Source: Streptomonospora alba (GTDB lineage Bacteria > Actinomycetota > Actinomycetes > Streptosporangiales > Streptosporangiaceae). Taken from it: a stretch of DNA of 64,000 bases. The stretch lies in the NCBI RefSeq assembly GCF_000826685.1, contig NZ_JROO01000027.1, positions 140,563-204,562 on the forward strand, read 5' to 3'. The notes beneath the pieces were generated by a model. That model saw only the letters and a program-made list of their open reading frames with translations. It was not told the DNA's origin and searched no databases. Both the position numbers and the translations under genes were made by a program. Below, one piece after another: positions 52,861-62,735 of this stretch. Each line of letters begins with the position of its first letter. The stretch's first letter is position 1.

Positions 52861-53207
52861 CTCCGATGGACCTTGCCGCACCCGAGCGAGGGTCGAAAGC
52901 CGGCGATACGGCCGGTCGGCGCCGGGAGCGGCGGTCGCGGCGGGATCGAGGGTCGTCCCGCCGCCGCAGACGCGGGGCGCTCCGGGAACGGGCATCCGCG
53001 CCCGGAGCGCCACACTGCCTACACGCCCGCGTCCAGGGGGGAGGAGGGCGGTGAGCACGCAGGCAGCGGAAGTCCGCGCCGCCGACCGCGGCGCCGGGGG
53101 TGGAGGCACCGCGGTGGTCCGCCCCTAACGATACTGCTTGTGTGGGAGCGAAAACTCCGTGTAGGCGAAATCCTCCCGAGCGAAATCCCGACCCTTGCGT
53201 TCGGCGC
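52861..53207. other. Convergent gap with a hairpin terminator
   Basis: 347 bases. GCGGCGGGA (52937-52945) and TCCCGCCGC (52956-52964) form a perfect 9-bp stem that may end transcripts from either side. No gene is seen. Confidence 0.5.
52937..52964. terminator. Candidate terminator between the Cys4 gene and mmsA
   Basis: A 9-bp perfect stem with a ten-base loop, 76 bases after the Cys4 stop codon. There is no T-run. Confidence 0.4.
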
Positions 53208-54779
<1,572 letters not shown>

Positions 54780-54942
54780 GAGAGACCTCTGCGGGTTCGC
54801 GGGCGGATACGCGGGCGGCTGCACGCGGACGAGGGGGACACGCGCATACGGCGCGTGCGGCGGTGCGGGGGGCGGCCGGCCGTCCCCGGGCGCGCGTGCA
54901 GCGGCCCGAGGCGGCCGGTGGGGAGGGGCGCGGTGGGCGGTG

Positions 54943-56235
54943 TCAGCGCACCCGGGCGTCGACCTCTCGCACGGCCTCGGCGAGGATGTCGCGGGCCTCG
55001 CGGACGTCGGACTCCTCCACGGTCAGCGGCGGCGCCACACGCAGCACGTTGCCGCGCAGCCCGCCCTTGCCGATCAGCAGTCCGCGGCGCCGCGTCTCCT
55101 CCAGCACCGCCGCGGCCAGCTCGGGCGAGGGCGCCCCGCTGCCGGGGTCGACCATGTCCACCGCGAACATCAGCCCCTTGCCGCGCACGGCGCCCACGGC
55201 GGCCGCATCGGTCAGCGGCCGCAGGCCGTCGAGCATGACCGGCCCCAGGCGGGCGGCGTTGGCCTGGAGGTCGTGGTCGAGGACGTAGTCGAGTGTGGCG
55301 TTGGCCGCGGCCATAGCGACGGGATTGCCGCCGAATGTGGACACGCCGTTGGCGGTCAGGCCGTCCATCAGGTCGCCGCGAGCCACGACTCCGCCGACCG
55401 CCAGACCGTTGCCCAGCCCCTTGGCGAAGGTGATGGCGTCGGGGGTGATGCCGTGCTCGCTGAAGCCCCAGAACCCGGTTCCGGTGCGGCCCCAGCCGGT
55501 CTGCACCTCGTCGGAGACGAACAGCACGCCCTCCTCGTCGAGGACCTCCTTGTAGGCGGCGAGCAGCCCCGGCGGCGGCATGGTGAAACCGCCGACGCCC
55601 TGGACCGGCTCGGCGATCAGACAGGCCACGTCGCGGGCGGTGGCGGTGGCCAGCACGTCGCGCAGGTCGGCCACGCAGGCGTCGATGTACTCGGCGTCGG
55701 ACATGGCGCGGAAAGCGCGCCCATCACGGTCGGTGCCGTGCAGGTAATGCACGTTGAGCGGGGACAGCGCGGAGTTCTTCCAGCCGCGGTTGCCGGTGAC
55801 GGCCACGGTGCCGTAGGAGCGGCCGTGGTAGCTGTTGCGCATCGCCAGCACCTGGTCGCTGCCGCGCGCGCAGGTGGCCAGCAGCAGCGCCGTCTCGTTG
55901 GCCTCGGTGCCGGAGTTGGTGAAGAAGACCTTGGCGTCGGGGATGCCGGAGAGGCGGGCGATCTTCTCGGCGAGCTCGACCTGGCCGCGCAGCAGGTACA
56001 GCGTGGAGGTGTGCACGACGCCGGTGGCGAGCTGGCGCTCCACGGCCTCGCGCACTTCGGCCACGTCGTAGCCGAGCATGTTGGTCAGGATGCCGGCGAA
56101 GAAGTCGAGGTAGGTGTTGCCGTCGGCGTCGGTGAGGCGGACTCCCTTGCCGCTGGTGATCTCGATGGGTTCGTCGTAGTAGAGGGACAGCCACGAAGGC
56201 ATGACGGCGCGGTGACGAGCGAGAAGTTCCGACAT
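54943..56235 (-). CDS. Class III PLP aminotransferase
   Basis: A 430-residue fold-type I omega-aminotransferase. The PLP lysine is Lys272 in TFAKGLGNG, with the cofactor Asp in SDEVQTGWGRTG and NSGTEANE near the phosphate site. Substrates of this group include beta-alanine, 4-aminobutyrate and related omega-amines. Relatives start at MSELLARHRAVMPSW, so I chose ATG 56235; an ATG at 56295 would add 20 residues. With mmsA next and PucR diverging, a route from beta-alanine through malonate semialdehyde to acetyl-CoA is the natural reading, by inference. Confidence 0.88.
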   Translation of the reverse strand: MSELLARHRAVMPSWLSLYYDEPIEITSGKGVRLTDADGNTYLDFFAGILTNMLGYDVAEVREAVERQLATGVVHTSTLYLLRGQVELAEKIARLSGIPDAKVFFTNSGTEANETALLLATCARGSDQVLAMRNSYHGRSYGTVAVTGNRGWKNSALSPLNVHYLHGTDRDGRAFRAMSDAEYIDACVADLRDVLATATARDVACLIAEPVQGVGGFTMPPPGLLAAYKEVLDEEGVLFVSDEVQTGWGRTGTGFWGFSEHGITPDAITFAKGLGNGLAVGGVVARGDLMDGLTANGVSTFGGNPVAMAAANATLDYVLDHDLQANAARLGPVMLDGLRPLTDAAAVGAVRGKGLMFAVDMVDPGSGAPSPELAAAVLEETRRRGLLIGKGGLRGNVLRVAPPLTVEESDVREARDILAEAVREVDARVR

Positions 56236-56393
56236 GACTTCAGTCTCACCCTCATACGCCGCCCCCGCCAGCGCCAGGGTGTCGGTTTCACCCATGCCTG
56301 ATTGACACGGTGTCACGCGGAGGGGTGTGCGGCGCCGCGGCGGGCCACGTGAGGCGTGCCGCCGTTTCCCCCGGCCGAGGGCGATTGCGGCCC

Positions 56394-56399
56394 TAGACT
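56394..56399 (+). promoter_or_regulatory. -10 element of a leaderless pucR-type gene
   Basis: TAGACT ends seven bases before the GTG at 56407, so transcription would start at the start codon. No ribosome-binding site precedes the GTG. A convincing -35 was not found. Confidence 0.45.
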
Positions 56400-56406
56400 T
56401 GGCACC

Positions 56407-58026
56407 GTGCTGCCCACCCTCGCCGACGTGCTGGAACTGCCGGCCGTGCGCCGCGCACGCCCGCGCGTCGTCGTCGGAGCCGACCGGCTCGACGTCGCCG
56501 TGCGTTGGGTGCACATCGCCGAGGTCACCGATCTCGCCCATCTGCTGCGCGGGGGCGAGCTGGTCCTGACCACCGGGATCGCGCTGCCCGGCGATCCCGA
56601 GTCGCTGCAGTCCTACATCGACGGCCTCGCCTCGGCGGGCATTGCGGGCATCGCCGTCGAACTGGGCCGCAAGTACCACGGTGCACTGCCCGAGGAGCTG
56701 CTGCGCCCCGCCCGCGAAGCCGGGATCCCGGTCGTCGCGCTGGAGCGCGAGGCCCGGTTCGTGGAGATCACCGAAGCGGTGCACATCCGCGTGGTCAACC
56801 GGCAGCTGGAGGAGCTGCGCGAGTCCGAGCGGCTGCACGAGGTCTTCACCGAGCTCTCGGTGGAGGGCGCCCACCCCGACCGGGTGCTGCGGGAGATCGC
56901 CGAGTTGTCGGGCTGTCCCGTGGTGCTGGAGAACCTCGCCCACCAGGTGCTGGTCTGCGACCTCAACGGCGAGGATCCCGCGACCCTGCTGGCCTCGTGG
57001 GAGAGCCGCTCGCGCGGCGTGCGCGTCAGCGGGCGCACCTCCCACGACTCCCCCACCGGCTGGCTGGTGACCATGGTCGGCGCGCGCGGCCAGGACTGGG
57101 GACGGCTGATCCTGATCACCGGTGCCGCGCCCGCGCCGCGCCAGATCATGCTGATCGAAAGGGCGGCCACCACACTGGCGCTCGGGCGGCTGCTGGAACG
57201 CCACGAGGAGAGCCTGGAGCGCCAGACCCACCGCACCATCATCGCCGGGATCATCGACCGGGCCTATTCCGATCCCGACGAAGCCCTCGTGCGGGCCCGC
57301 GCGGTGGGTGTACCCCTGTCCGGGCGCAAGCTGGTCGGGCTGGTGCTGCGGTTGCGGGAATCGGGAACCGGCCTGGCGGCCCAGGCGCGGCTGTCCGACA
57401 CCGCCGAGGGGGTGGCCCGCGCCTGCCGGGCGCTGCGGCTGACGGCTCTGGTGGGGTCGATCGACGACCTGCGGGTGGGCGTGCTGCTGGCCGTGCCGGG
57501 CACCGGCGGGCTGGAGTCGCACCTGCACCGGCTTTCGGAGGGCATCGGCGAGCGGGCCACCGCGGAGTCGGTCCTGGCGGTGGGTTCGGTGGCCGAGGGG
57601 ATCCGGGACGTGCGCCGCTCGTTCCTGGAGGCGCGCCAGGTCGGCGACGTCGCGCTGCACCAGCAGGGCGGCGACGGCGGCCGCCCGTTCTACCGGCTGC
57701 CCGACCTGCACCTGCGAGGGCTGCTGCACCTGTTCCGCGACGACGAGCGGCTGCAGACCTACGTCGAGCGCGAGCTGGGGCCGCTGCTGGACTACGACGC
57801 CCGCCACGGCAGCGACCTGACCGAAATGCTGCGCCACTACCTCTCCAGCGGCCGCAACAAGGCGCTGGCGGCGGCCAACGCCCATCTGTCGCGGCCTGCC
57901 TTCTACGAGCGGCTGCGCCGCATCTCGCACGTGCTGGAGGCCGACCTCGGCTCCGTCGAGACCTGCCTGTCGCTGCATGTGGCGCTACTGTCGTTGGATT
58001 CGGTCCGGGGCAGGCTCTCCTCCTGA
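56407..58026 (+). CDS. PucR-family transcriptional regulator of the aminotransferase locus
   Basis: A 539-residue PucR-type protein. The N-terminal PucR domain begins TLADVLELPAVRRARPRVV, a central region follows, and a C-terminal helix-turn-helix (HTH_30) begins near SSGRNKALAAANAHLSRPAFYERL, about 475-530. The start is GTG 56407, judged from the leaderless -10 and the family start. It diverges from the aminotransferase-mmsA genes and probably controls them. Streptomyces beta-alanine/pyrimidine-degradation loci have the same arrangement. Confidence 0.88.
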   Translation: MLPTLADVLELPAVRRARPRVVVGADRLDVAVRWVHIAEVTDLAHLLRGGELVLTTGIALPGDPESLQSYIDGLASAGIAGIAVELGRKYHGALPEELLRPAREAGIPVVALEREARFVEITEAVHIRVVNRQLEELRESERLHEVFTELSVEGAHPDRVLREIAELSGCPVVLENLAHQVLVCDLNGEDPATLLASWESRSRGVRVSGRTSHDSPTGWLVTMVGARGQDWGRLILITGAAPAPRQIMLIERAATTLALGRLLERHEESLERQTHRTIIAGIIDRAYSDPDEALVRARAVGVPLSGRKLVGLVLRLRESGTGLAAQARLSDTAEGVARACRALRLTALVGSIDDLRVGVLLAVPGTGGLESHLHRLSEGIGERATAESVLAVGSVAEGIRDVRRSFLEARQVGDVALHQQGGDGGRPFYRLPDLHLRGLLHLFRDDERLQTYVERELGPLLDYDARHGSDLTEMLRHYLSSGRNKALAAANAHLSRPAFYERLRRISHVLEADLGSVETCLSLHVALLSLDSVRGRLSS

Positions 58027-58143
58027 GGCGGCCCCTACCGACACCCCTGGAGTATCGTAATTCAGTCGAACTGACCCCCCAATGCCACCGATTCATGATT
58101 CACTCGGCATTAAAACAACTGTTTACGCCAATCGGAGGACCCT

Positions 58144-58629
58144 GTGACCGACCACGGTGATACGGCGCCGGCCGCTCGGAAGAACGCCCACCTCGATGCG
58201 ACGGCCAAGCGCATCATCGAGCAGCTGCAGCAGGACGGGCGACGCTCCTACGCCGCCATCGGCAAGGCCGTGGGCCTGTCGGAGGCGGCGGTGCGCCAGC
58301 GCGTCCAGCGCCTGCTGGAGGCCGGGGTCGTACAGGTCGTGGGTGTGACCGACCCGATGATGCTGGGCTTCAGCCGCCAGGCCATGATCGCCGTGCGCTC
58401 CAACGGCGACCTCACAGCCGTGGCCGACGCGATCTCCGAACTGGAGGGCGTGGACTACGTGGTCGTCACCGCGGGGTCCTTCGACATCCTGGTCGAGGTG
58501 GTGGCCGCCGACGACGAGCAGTTGCTGCAACTGCTCAGCTCCATCCGGGCGGTGCCCACCGTCACGGGCACGGAGACGTTCCTGTACCTGCGACTGCACA
58601 AGCAGACCTACGCCTGGGGCACCCGCTGA
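58144..58629 (+). CDS. Lrp/AsnC-family transcriptional regulator
   Basis: A 161-residue protein with an N-terminal AsnC helix-turn-helix (about 17-65, LDATAKRIIEQLQQDGRRSY then AAIGKAVGLSEAAVRQRV) and a C-terminal RAM ligand-binding domain (about 80-150). Such regulators sense amino acids and control their breakdown. The GTG at 58144 has GGAGG six bases upstream. The 117-base spacer after pucR is AT-rich and carries TCAGTCGAACTGA (58062-58074), a small palindrome that may be its operator. It follows pucR in the same direction and likely serves the same aminotransferase locus. Confidence 0.9.
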   Translation: MTDHGDTAPAARKNAHLDATAKRIIEQLQQDGRRSYAAIGKAVGLSEAAVRQRVQRLLEAGVVQVVGVTDPMMLGFSRQAMIAVRSNGDLTAVADAISELEGVDYVVVTAGSFDILVEVVAADDEQLLQLLSSIRAVPTVTGTETFLYLRLHKQTYAWGTR

Positions 58630-58659
58630 GCGGGAGCCGCGGCGGGCCGGCTGACGACG

Positions 58660-59136
58660 CTAGAACAGCCACAGCGCCGCCCCCGGCGCGTAGACCACGA
58701 CCGCGAAGCGCGCCGTGCGCGTCACGAAGGTCACGGCGGCGAAGCCCCACACCGACATGCCCAACGTGCCCGCCAGGACCGAGACGACCATGAACGGCGG
58801 GACGCTCGCGAAAGAGCTCACCGCCACCAGGCCGAGCGTCCACAGCGGCCGCCCCTCGGCCTTGGCGCGCCAGCGCTCGGCCCGCTCCGCCCAGCGCGGC
58901 GGCGTCTTGGCGCGGCGCTTGAGCCAGGGCACGTTGAGCGCACCGCGCCCGATGTAGAAGTACAGGATCTTGCCCAGCGTCTGGCCGAGCCCGGCCGCCG
59001 CCGCGCCCGCCAGCAGGGTCCCCCCGCCCAGCGCGCCCAAGCCCACCAGGTACAGCTCCACGTTGAGCACCGGAACCACCGCCGAGAGCAGCCCGAACGC
59101 AAAGGCCATCGCGGTCTCGACGGCGGACTGGGGCAC
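58660..59136 (-). CDS. Small VTT/SNARE-associated-type membrane protein (YqaA-like)
   Basis: A 158-residue protein with about four hydrophobic helices and the glycine-rich loop GLGQTLGKILYFYIGRGA of VTT/YqaA relatives. The membrane segment SFASVPPFMVVSVLAGTLGMS is the second half of that fold. Its activity, perhaps lipid scrambling, is unknown. GTG 59136 follows GGAG. It lies 36 bases after rlmN on the same strand and may be cotranscribed with it. Confidence 0.78.
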   Translation of the reverse strand: MPQSAVETAMAFAFGLLSAVVPVLNVELYLVGLGALGGGTLLAGAAAAGLGQTLGKILYFYIGRGALNVPWLKRRAKTPPRWAERAERWRAKAEGRPLWTLGLVAVSSFASVPPFMVVSVLAGTLGMSVWGFAAVTFVTRTARFAVVVYAPGAALWLF

Positions 59137-59172
59137 ACTCGGCTCCGGTGGTCGCGGGGGTCCGGGGCGCGG

Positions 59173-60267
59173 CTACTCGGCGGCGGCGAGCTGGCCGCAG
59201 GCGCCGTCGATCTCCTGGCCGCGGGTGTCGCGGATGGTGACGGAGATCCCGTGCGACTCCAGACGCCGCACGAACTCCCGCTCGTCCTCGGGCCGGGAGG
59301 CCGTCCACTTCGAACCCGGAGTCGGATTCAGCGGGATCAGGTTGACGTGGGCCAGGCGCCCCTTGAGCAGGCTCCCCAGCAGGTCGGCCCGCCAGGCCTG
59401 GTCGTTGATGTCGCGGATGAGGGCGTATTCGATCGAGACGCGGCGCCCGGTGGTGTCGGCGTAGCGCCAGGCGGAGTCGAGGACCTCGTCGATCTTCCAC
59501 CGCGTGTTCACCGGCACCAGCTCGTCGCGCAGCTCGTCGTCGGGGGCGTGCAGCGAGATCGCCAGCCGGACCTGCATTCGCTGGGCGATCAGCTTGTCGA
59601 TCGCCGGCACCAGGCCCACCGTGGAGACGGTCACGCCGCGCTGGGACATGCCCAGCCCGCCGGGCACCGGATCGGTCATGCGGCGCACCGAGTCGAGCAC
59701 CCGGCGGTAGTTGGCGAGCGGCTCGCCCATGCCCATGAACACGATGTTGCTGATGCGCCCCGGCCCGCCGGCGACGTCGCCGCGCGCCAGGTCGCGTGCG
59801 ATCGAGACCACCTGGTCGGTGATCTCGCCGGTGGACAGGTTGCGGGTGAGGCCGTTCTGGCCGGTGGCGCAGAAGGGGCAGTTCATGCCGCAGCCGGCTT
59901 GGGAGGAGACGCACAGCGTGATCCGGTCGGGATAGCGCATCAGCACCGACTCGAACAGCACGCCGTCGAAGGCGCGCCACAGCGTCTTGCGGGTCATCCC
60001 GTTGTCGCAGTCGATGTGGCGCACCGGGGTCAGCAGCGGCGGCAGCAGCTCCTCGCCGAGCCGCTCGCGCACCTCGGCGGGCAGATCGGTCATGGCCGCG
60101 GTGTCGGACTCCAGCCGGCCGAAGTAGTGCTGGGCGAGCTGTTTGGCACGGAACGGCTTCTCGCCGAGTTCGGCGACAGCGCTGCCGCGCTCCTCGGGAC
60201 TGAGGTCGGCGAGGTGGCGGGGCGGCTGCGCCCTGCGGGGCGCAGCGAAGGTGAGCTCGGCAGGCAT
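59173..60267 (-). CDS. rlmN: 23S rRNA (adenine2503-C2)/tRNA methyltransferase
   Basis: A 364-residue radical-SAM enzyme that methylates A2503 of 23S rRNA and A37 of some tRNAs. The 4Fe-4S/SAM motif CGMNCPFC lies near residues 126-133, and [12 protein letters not shown] and [12 protein letters not shown] are typical. A C-terminal GACGQL supplies the second catalytic Cys. The start [10 protein letters not shown] at 60267 is supported by a GGAT-type site. In actinobacterial genomes rlmN often lies upstream of dxr; here about 24 kb separates them in the same orientation. Confidence 0.96.
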   Translation of the reverse strand: MPAELTFAAPRRAQPPRHLADLSPEERGSAVAELGEKPFRAKQLAQHYFGRLESDTAAMTDLPAEVRERLGEELLPPLLTPVRHIDCDNGMTRKTLWRAFDGVLFESVLMRYPDRITLCVSSQAGCGMNCPFCATGQNGLTRNLSTGEITDQVVSIARDLARGDVAGGPGRISNIVFMGMGEPLANYRRVLDSVRRMTDPVPGGLGMSQRGVTVSTVGLVPAIDKLIAQRMQVRLAISLHAPDDELRDELVPVNTRWKIDEVLDSAWRYADTTGRRVSIEYALIRDINDQAWRADLLGSLLKGRLAHVNLIPLNPTPGSKWTASRPEDEREFVRRLESHGISVTIRDTRGQEIDGACGQLAAAE

Positions 60268-60514
60268 CGGTATCCAAGGCGGATCGGAGGCGGGCGGCAG
60301 CAGCAGACGGGACCGGCGAGTCGCGGTACTTTAGGGGCCTGTACGGCCATCGGCGACGGAAAGCGCAGTACCGCCGGCGCCGCCCGGTCGGGCACTACCG
60401 TTCATACTATGCGGCGCTCACGTGGGCGCCGTCCGGTGGCGGCCGGTCCCCACCCCTCGGGACCCGCTCCGGCACCGACCGCAGGAAGACGACAAGGACC
60501 GACAAGGAGGGCAG

Positions 60515-61600
60515 GTGGCCGGAGCGCGCGTCCTCCTCGACCAGTACAGTCCCTACCGCAGCCGCCGCGTCGTCGTCGAGCACGACTCCCGCACCACGGC
60601 CGCCTACCTCCTCGACGCCCGTGGCTCCATCCGCGTGCCGGTGTGGCTGGCCAACCACGAGATGGCGCCGGAGGCCAGCGACCCCGAAGGCCTCTACCGC
60701 GGCCAGGCGCCCCTGATGCCGGCCGCCCAGACCAAGCACCCGCAGGGGCGCGCGCCTTTCAACGACTCCGCGCTGCGCGCCGTGTGGTTCGAGGAGGGCG
60801 ACGGCGTAGCCCTCCTCGACGACGACGGCCTGCTGGCGATCATCCCCGGCTGGGCCGAGGCCGACAGCGGGCTGCCCGGCTACGCCCGCGAGGCCATCGG
60901 GCGCACCCCCTACGCCTGGGCACTGGACCCGGTGGCCCAGCAGCTGTGGCCGCGCGTCGTCCACGCCGAGGCCTACTGGGACTGGCGGACCGCCCCCAAC
61001 GCCTGGCGCAGCGTTCAGCGGAGCGTGTTCAACCACCTCACCCGCACCGTCGGACCGGCGGGGCACTACTGGGACGTCTCCGACGGCCACGCCCCGCTGA
61101 TCCGGGTCTCCGAGCGTCCGCCCACCCAGGACCGGCCCTACACGGTGCTGAGCACGGTGGGCATGTGCGGCCAGCGCATGCCCACACTCGACCGCTACAT
61201 GGCCGACACCTCCGCCTACGCCCGCATCGAGCTGGCGCTGGCCACCACCACCCAGGCGCACGTGGCCGCACGCATCTTCCGCTGGATCGGGGCGTTCCCC
61301 TGGCGGGCGGTGACCTGGTTCGGCGCCGGGCACAGTGTGAAGTGGCTGGACAATCCCGAGGACACCGCCATGCGCGGCAACAGCGCGGCGGTTCTGCTGG
61401 TGGCCGACCCCACGCCGCTGAGCGGGCCGTCCGGGCACCTTCCCCCCGACACCGCCGGACTGACCTTCCACGGCGACCCGGTCACGTGGCTGTGGATCGT
61501 CCCGATCACGCGCCCCGAGCACCTCTTCGCCAAGGAGCACGATTCGGCCACCCTGCTCGCCAAGCTCGCCGCCGAAGGCCGCAGCTGGATCCTGGGCTGA
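60515..61600 (+). CDS. SUFU-domain protein of unknown function
   Basis: A 361-residue cytoplasmic protein. The C-terminal half matches the SUFU (suppressor of fused) domain: YTVLSTVGMCGQRMP, an AARIFRWIGAFPWRAVTWFGAGHSV-like segment and WLWIVPITRPEHLFAKEHDS are in the right order. The N-terminal ~130 residues are a separate domain I do not recognise. Bacterial SUFU proteins are often immunity proteins or toxin-linked, but no toxin gene is adjacent. The GTG start at 60515 has AAGGAGG four bases upstream. The end of the gene faces a long inverted repeat. Confidence 0.78.
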   Translation: MAGARVLLDQYSPYRSRRVVVEHDSRTTAAYLLDARGSIRVPVWLANHEMAPEASDPEGLYRGQAPLMPAAQTKHPQGRAPFNDSALRAVWFEEGDGVALLDDDGLLAIIPGWAEADSGLPGYAREAIGRTPYAWALDPVAQQLWPRVVHAEAYWDWRTAPNAWRSVQRSVFNHLTRTVGPAGHYWDVSDGHAPLIRVSERPPTQDRPYTVLSTVGMCGQRMPTLDRYMADTSAYARIELALATTTQAHVAARIFRWIGAFPWRAVTWFGAGHSVKWLDNPEDTAMRGNSAAVLLVADPTPLSGPSGHLPPDTAGLTFHGDPVTWLWIVPITRPEHLFAKEHDSATLLAKLAAEGRSWILG

Positions 61601-61642
61601 CCCGCCCTAGACGCGATGCCCGGCCTTTTCCTCGTTGATCCC

Positions 61643-61703
61643 GTTGATCTTGTACCTACAGTCATTGTGAGCGATCACATGTGACCGTAGGTACAAGATC
61701 AAC
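61643..61703. repeat. 61-base near-perfect inverted repeat
   Basis: Arms 61643-61664 and 61682-61703 match at 21 of 22 positions (left arm begins GTTGATCTTGTACCTAC). The 17-base loop holds a further TGTGA/TCACA pair. It lies between convergent genes and is much richer in A and T than its surroundings. A terminator, REP-type element or excision footprint are all possible. Confidence 0.75.
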
Positions 61704-61726
61704 GCTGATGCGTGGGGCCATCACAT

Positions 61727-61996
61727 CTAGCTCCGCCAGCGCTGGGAGACGACCTCGTCGATGAGGTCGGAGACGGCGTTGTACGTATGGGTCTGGTTGA
61801 ACTCGGCGGCGCCCGCGCCCAGGGCGAAGGGCGCCACGTCCTCGTCGGTCAGGGCCACCTCGTAGCCGTGCGCGGTGGTGACGCGGTGGACGCGGCCTTC
61901 GGGCGTCTCCTCGGTGCTGTGGTAGTCGATGATCTTCAGCCCGGCCAGATCCATCAGGATCCGGCCCAGCGTGTCGCGCGGCGGCCAGGATTCCAT
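61727..61996 (-). CDS. Small unknown protein
   Basis: An 89-residue cytoplasmic protein that begins MESWPPRDTLGRILMDLAGL and has no membrane segment or motif I recognise. The Glu/Asp-rich middle (HSTEETPEG) and YEVALTDEDVAPFALG suggest a compact alpha/beta fold. The ATG at 61996 has GAGGAG five bases upstream, which makes it a credible gene. It diverges from the winged-helix regulator gene by 157 bases. Confidence 0.6.
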   Translation of the reverse strand: MESWPPRDTLGRILMDLAGLKIIDYHSTEETPEGRVHRVTTAHGYEVALTDEDVAPFALGAGAAEFNQTHTYNAVSDLIDEVVSQRWRS

Positions 61997-62117
61997 CTGC
62001 TCTCCTCGCTTCGTCTGGGCACCAGCGTGCCAGGACCGGGGCTTTCGAGTCGGGGACTCGGGCAATCTCCTCCCGCCGCACCCGAGGCGCTCGGCGCCGC
62101 GACCACCAAACAGTTCT

Positions 62118-62146
62118 TTGACGGTCGGCCCGTGGCGGCGTAGGGT
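62118..62146 (+). promoter_or_regulatory. Leaderless sigma-70-type promoter of the winged-helix gene
   Basis: TTGACG (62118-62123) and TAGGGT (62141-62146) are spaced 17 bases. The transcript would begin about at the ATG at 62154, which lacks a ribosome-binding site. Confidence 0.65.
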
Positions 62147-62153
62147 TCCGGCC

Positions 62154-62735
62154 ATGCCTTCGCCCCCCGAAAACCCGGAGATCGCCGGGCTGCGGCTGGT
62201 CGCCCACCCGCTGCGCCTGCGACTGCTGTCGCTGCTCACAGCCCAGGCCATGAGCGCGGCCGAGGCCGCGCGCGAACTCGGCGAGACCCAGGCCAACGTC
62301 AGCTACCACCTGCGCCGGCTGCACGAGGGCGGGCTGCTGGAGGTCGCCGAGGAGGTGCGGGTCTCGGGCGGGCTCGCGCGGCGCTACCGGCACGATCCGG
62401 CCAGCGGCCCGCCGGCGCTGGCCGCGGGGGCCGGCGCCGCCGGAGGCCACCAGGAGGCGGCCGCGGCCCTCGCTGCCGAACTCCGGCGCCGCGCCGCATT
62501 CGTGCACCCCGACGAACCCAGCCACCTCACCGACGCCGAGGTGTGGGTCGACCCGGCCGAATGGCGCAGCCTGATCCAGACCGTCTCCGATGCCGCCGAC
62601 CGCCTGCACGCCGCCGCCCGGCCCCCGCACACTCCCGGCACGATCCCCACCGGCACCACCCTGGTCATGTTCGCGCTCTCCGCGACCGCCTCCGGAGGCC
62701 GCGACGGCGACGAGGACACGGGCGAGGACCGGTGA
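62154..62735 (+). CDS. ArsR-type winged-helix regulator
   Basis: A 193-residue DNA-binding protein. The helix-turn-helix lies at about 15-75 (AHPLRLRLLSLL, ELGETQANVSYHLRRLHEGGLL). The C-terminal part resembles the effector/dimer region of ArsR-like repressors of MFS genes. The TGA overlaps the next GTG (GTGA), so it is coupled to the transporter. It probably represses this pair in response to an exported compound. Confidence 0.87.
   Translation: MPSPPENPEIAGLRLVAHPLRLRLLSLLTAQAMSAAEAARELGETQANVSYHLRRLHEGGLLEVAEEVRVSGGLARRYRHDPASGPPALAAGAGAAGGHQEAAAALAAELRRRAAFVHPDEPSHLTDAEVWVDPAEWRSLIQTVSDAADRLHAAARPPHTPGTIPTGTTLVMFALSATASGGRDGDEDTGEDR

Noticed and set aside
61665..61681. A lac-operator-like TTGTGAGCGATCACA in the hairpin loop
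   Set aside because: The likeness to the E. coli lac operator is limited and no LacI-type gene is near. It is explained by the nested inverted repeat.
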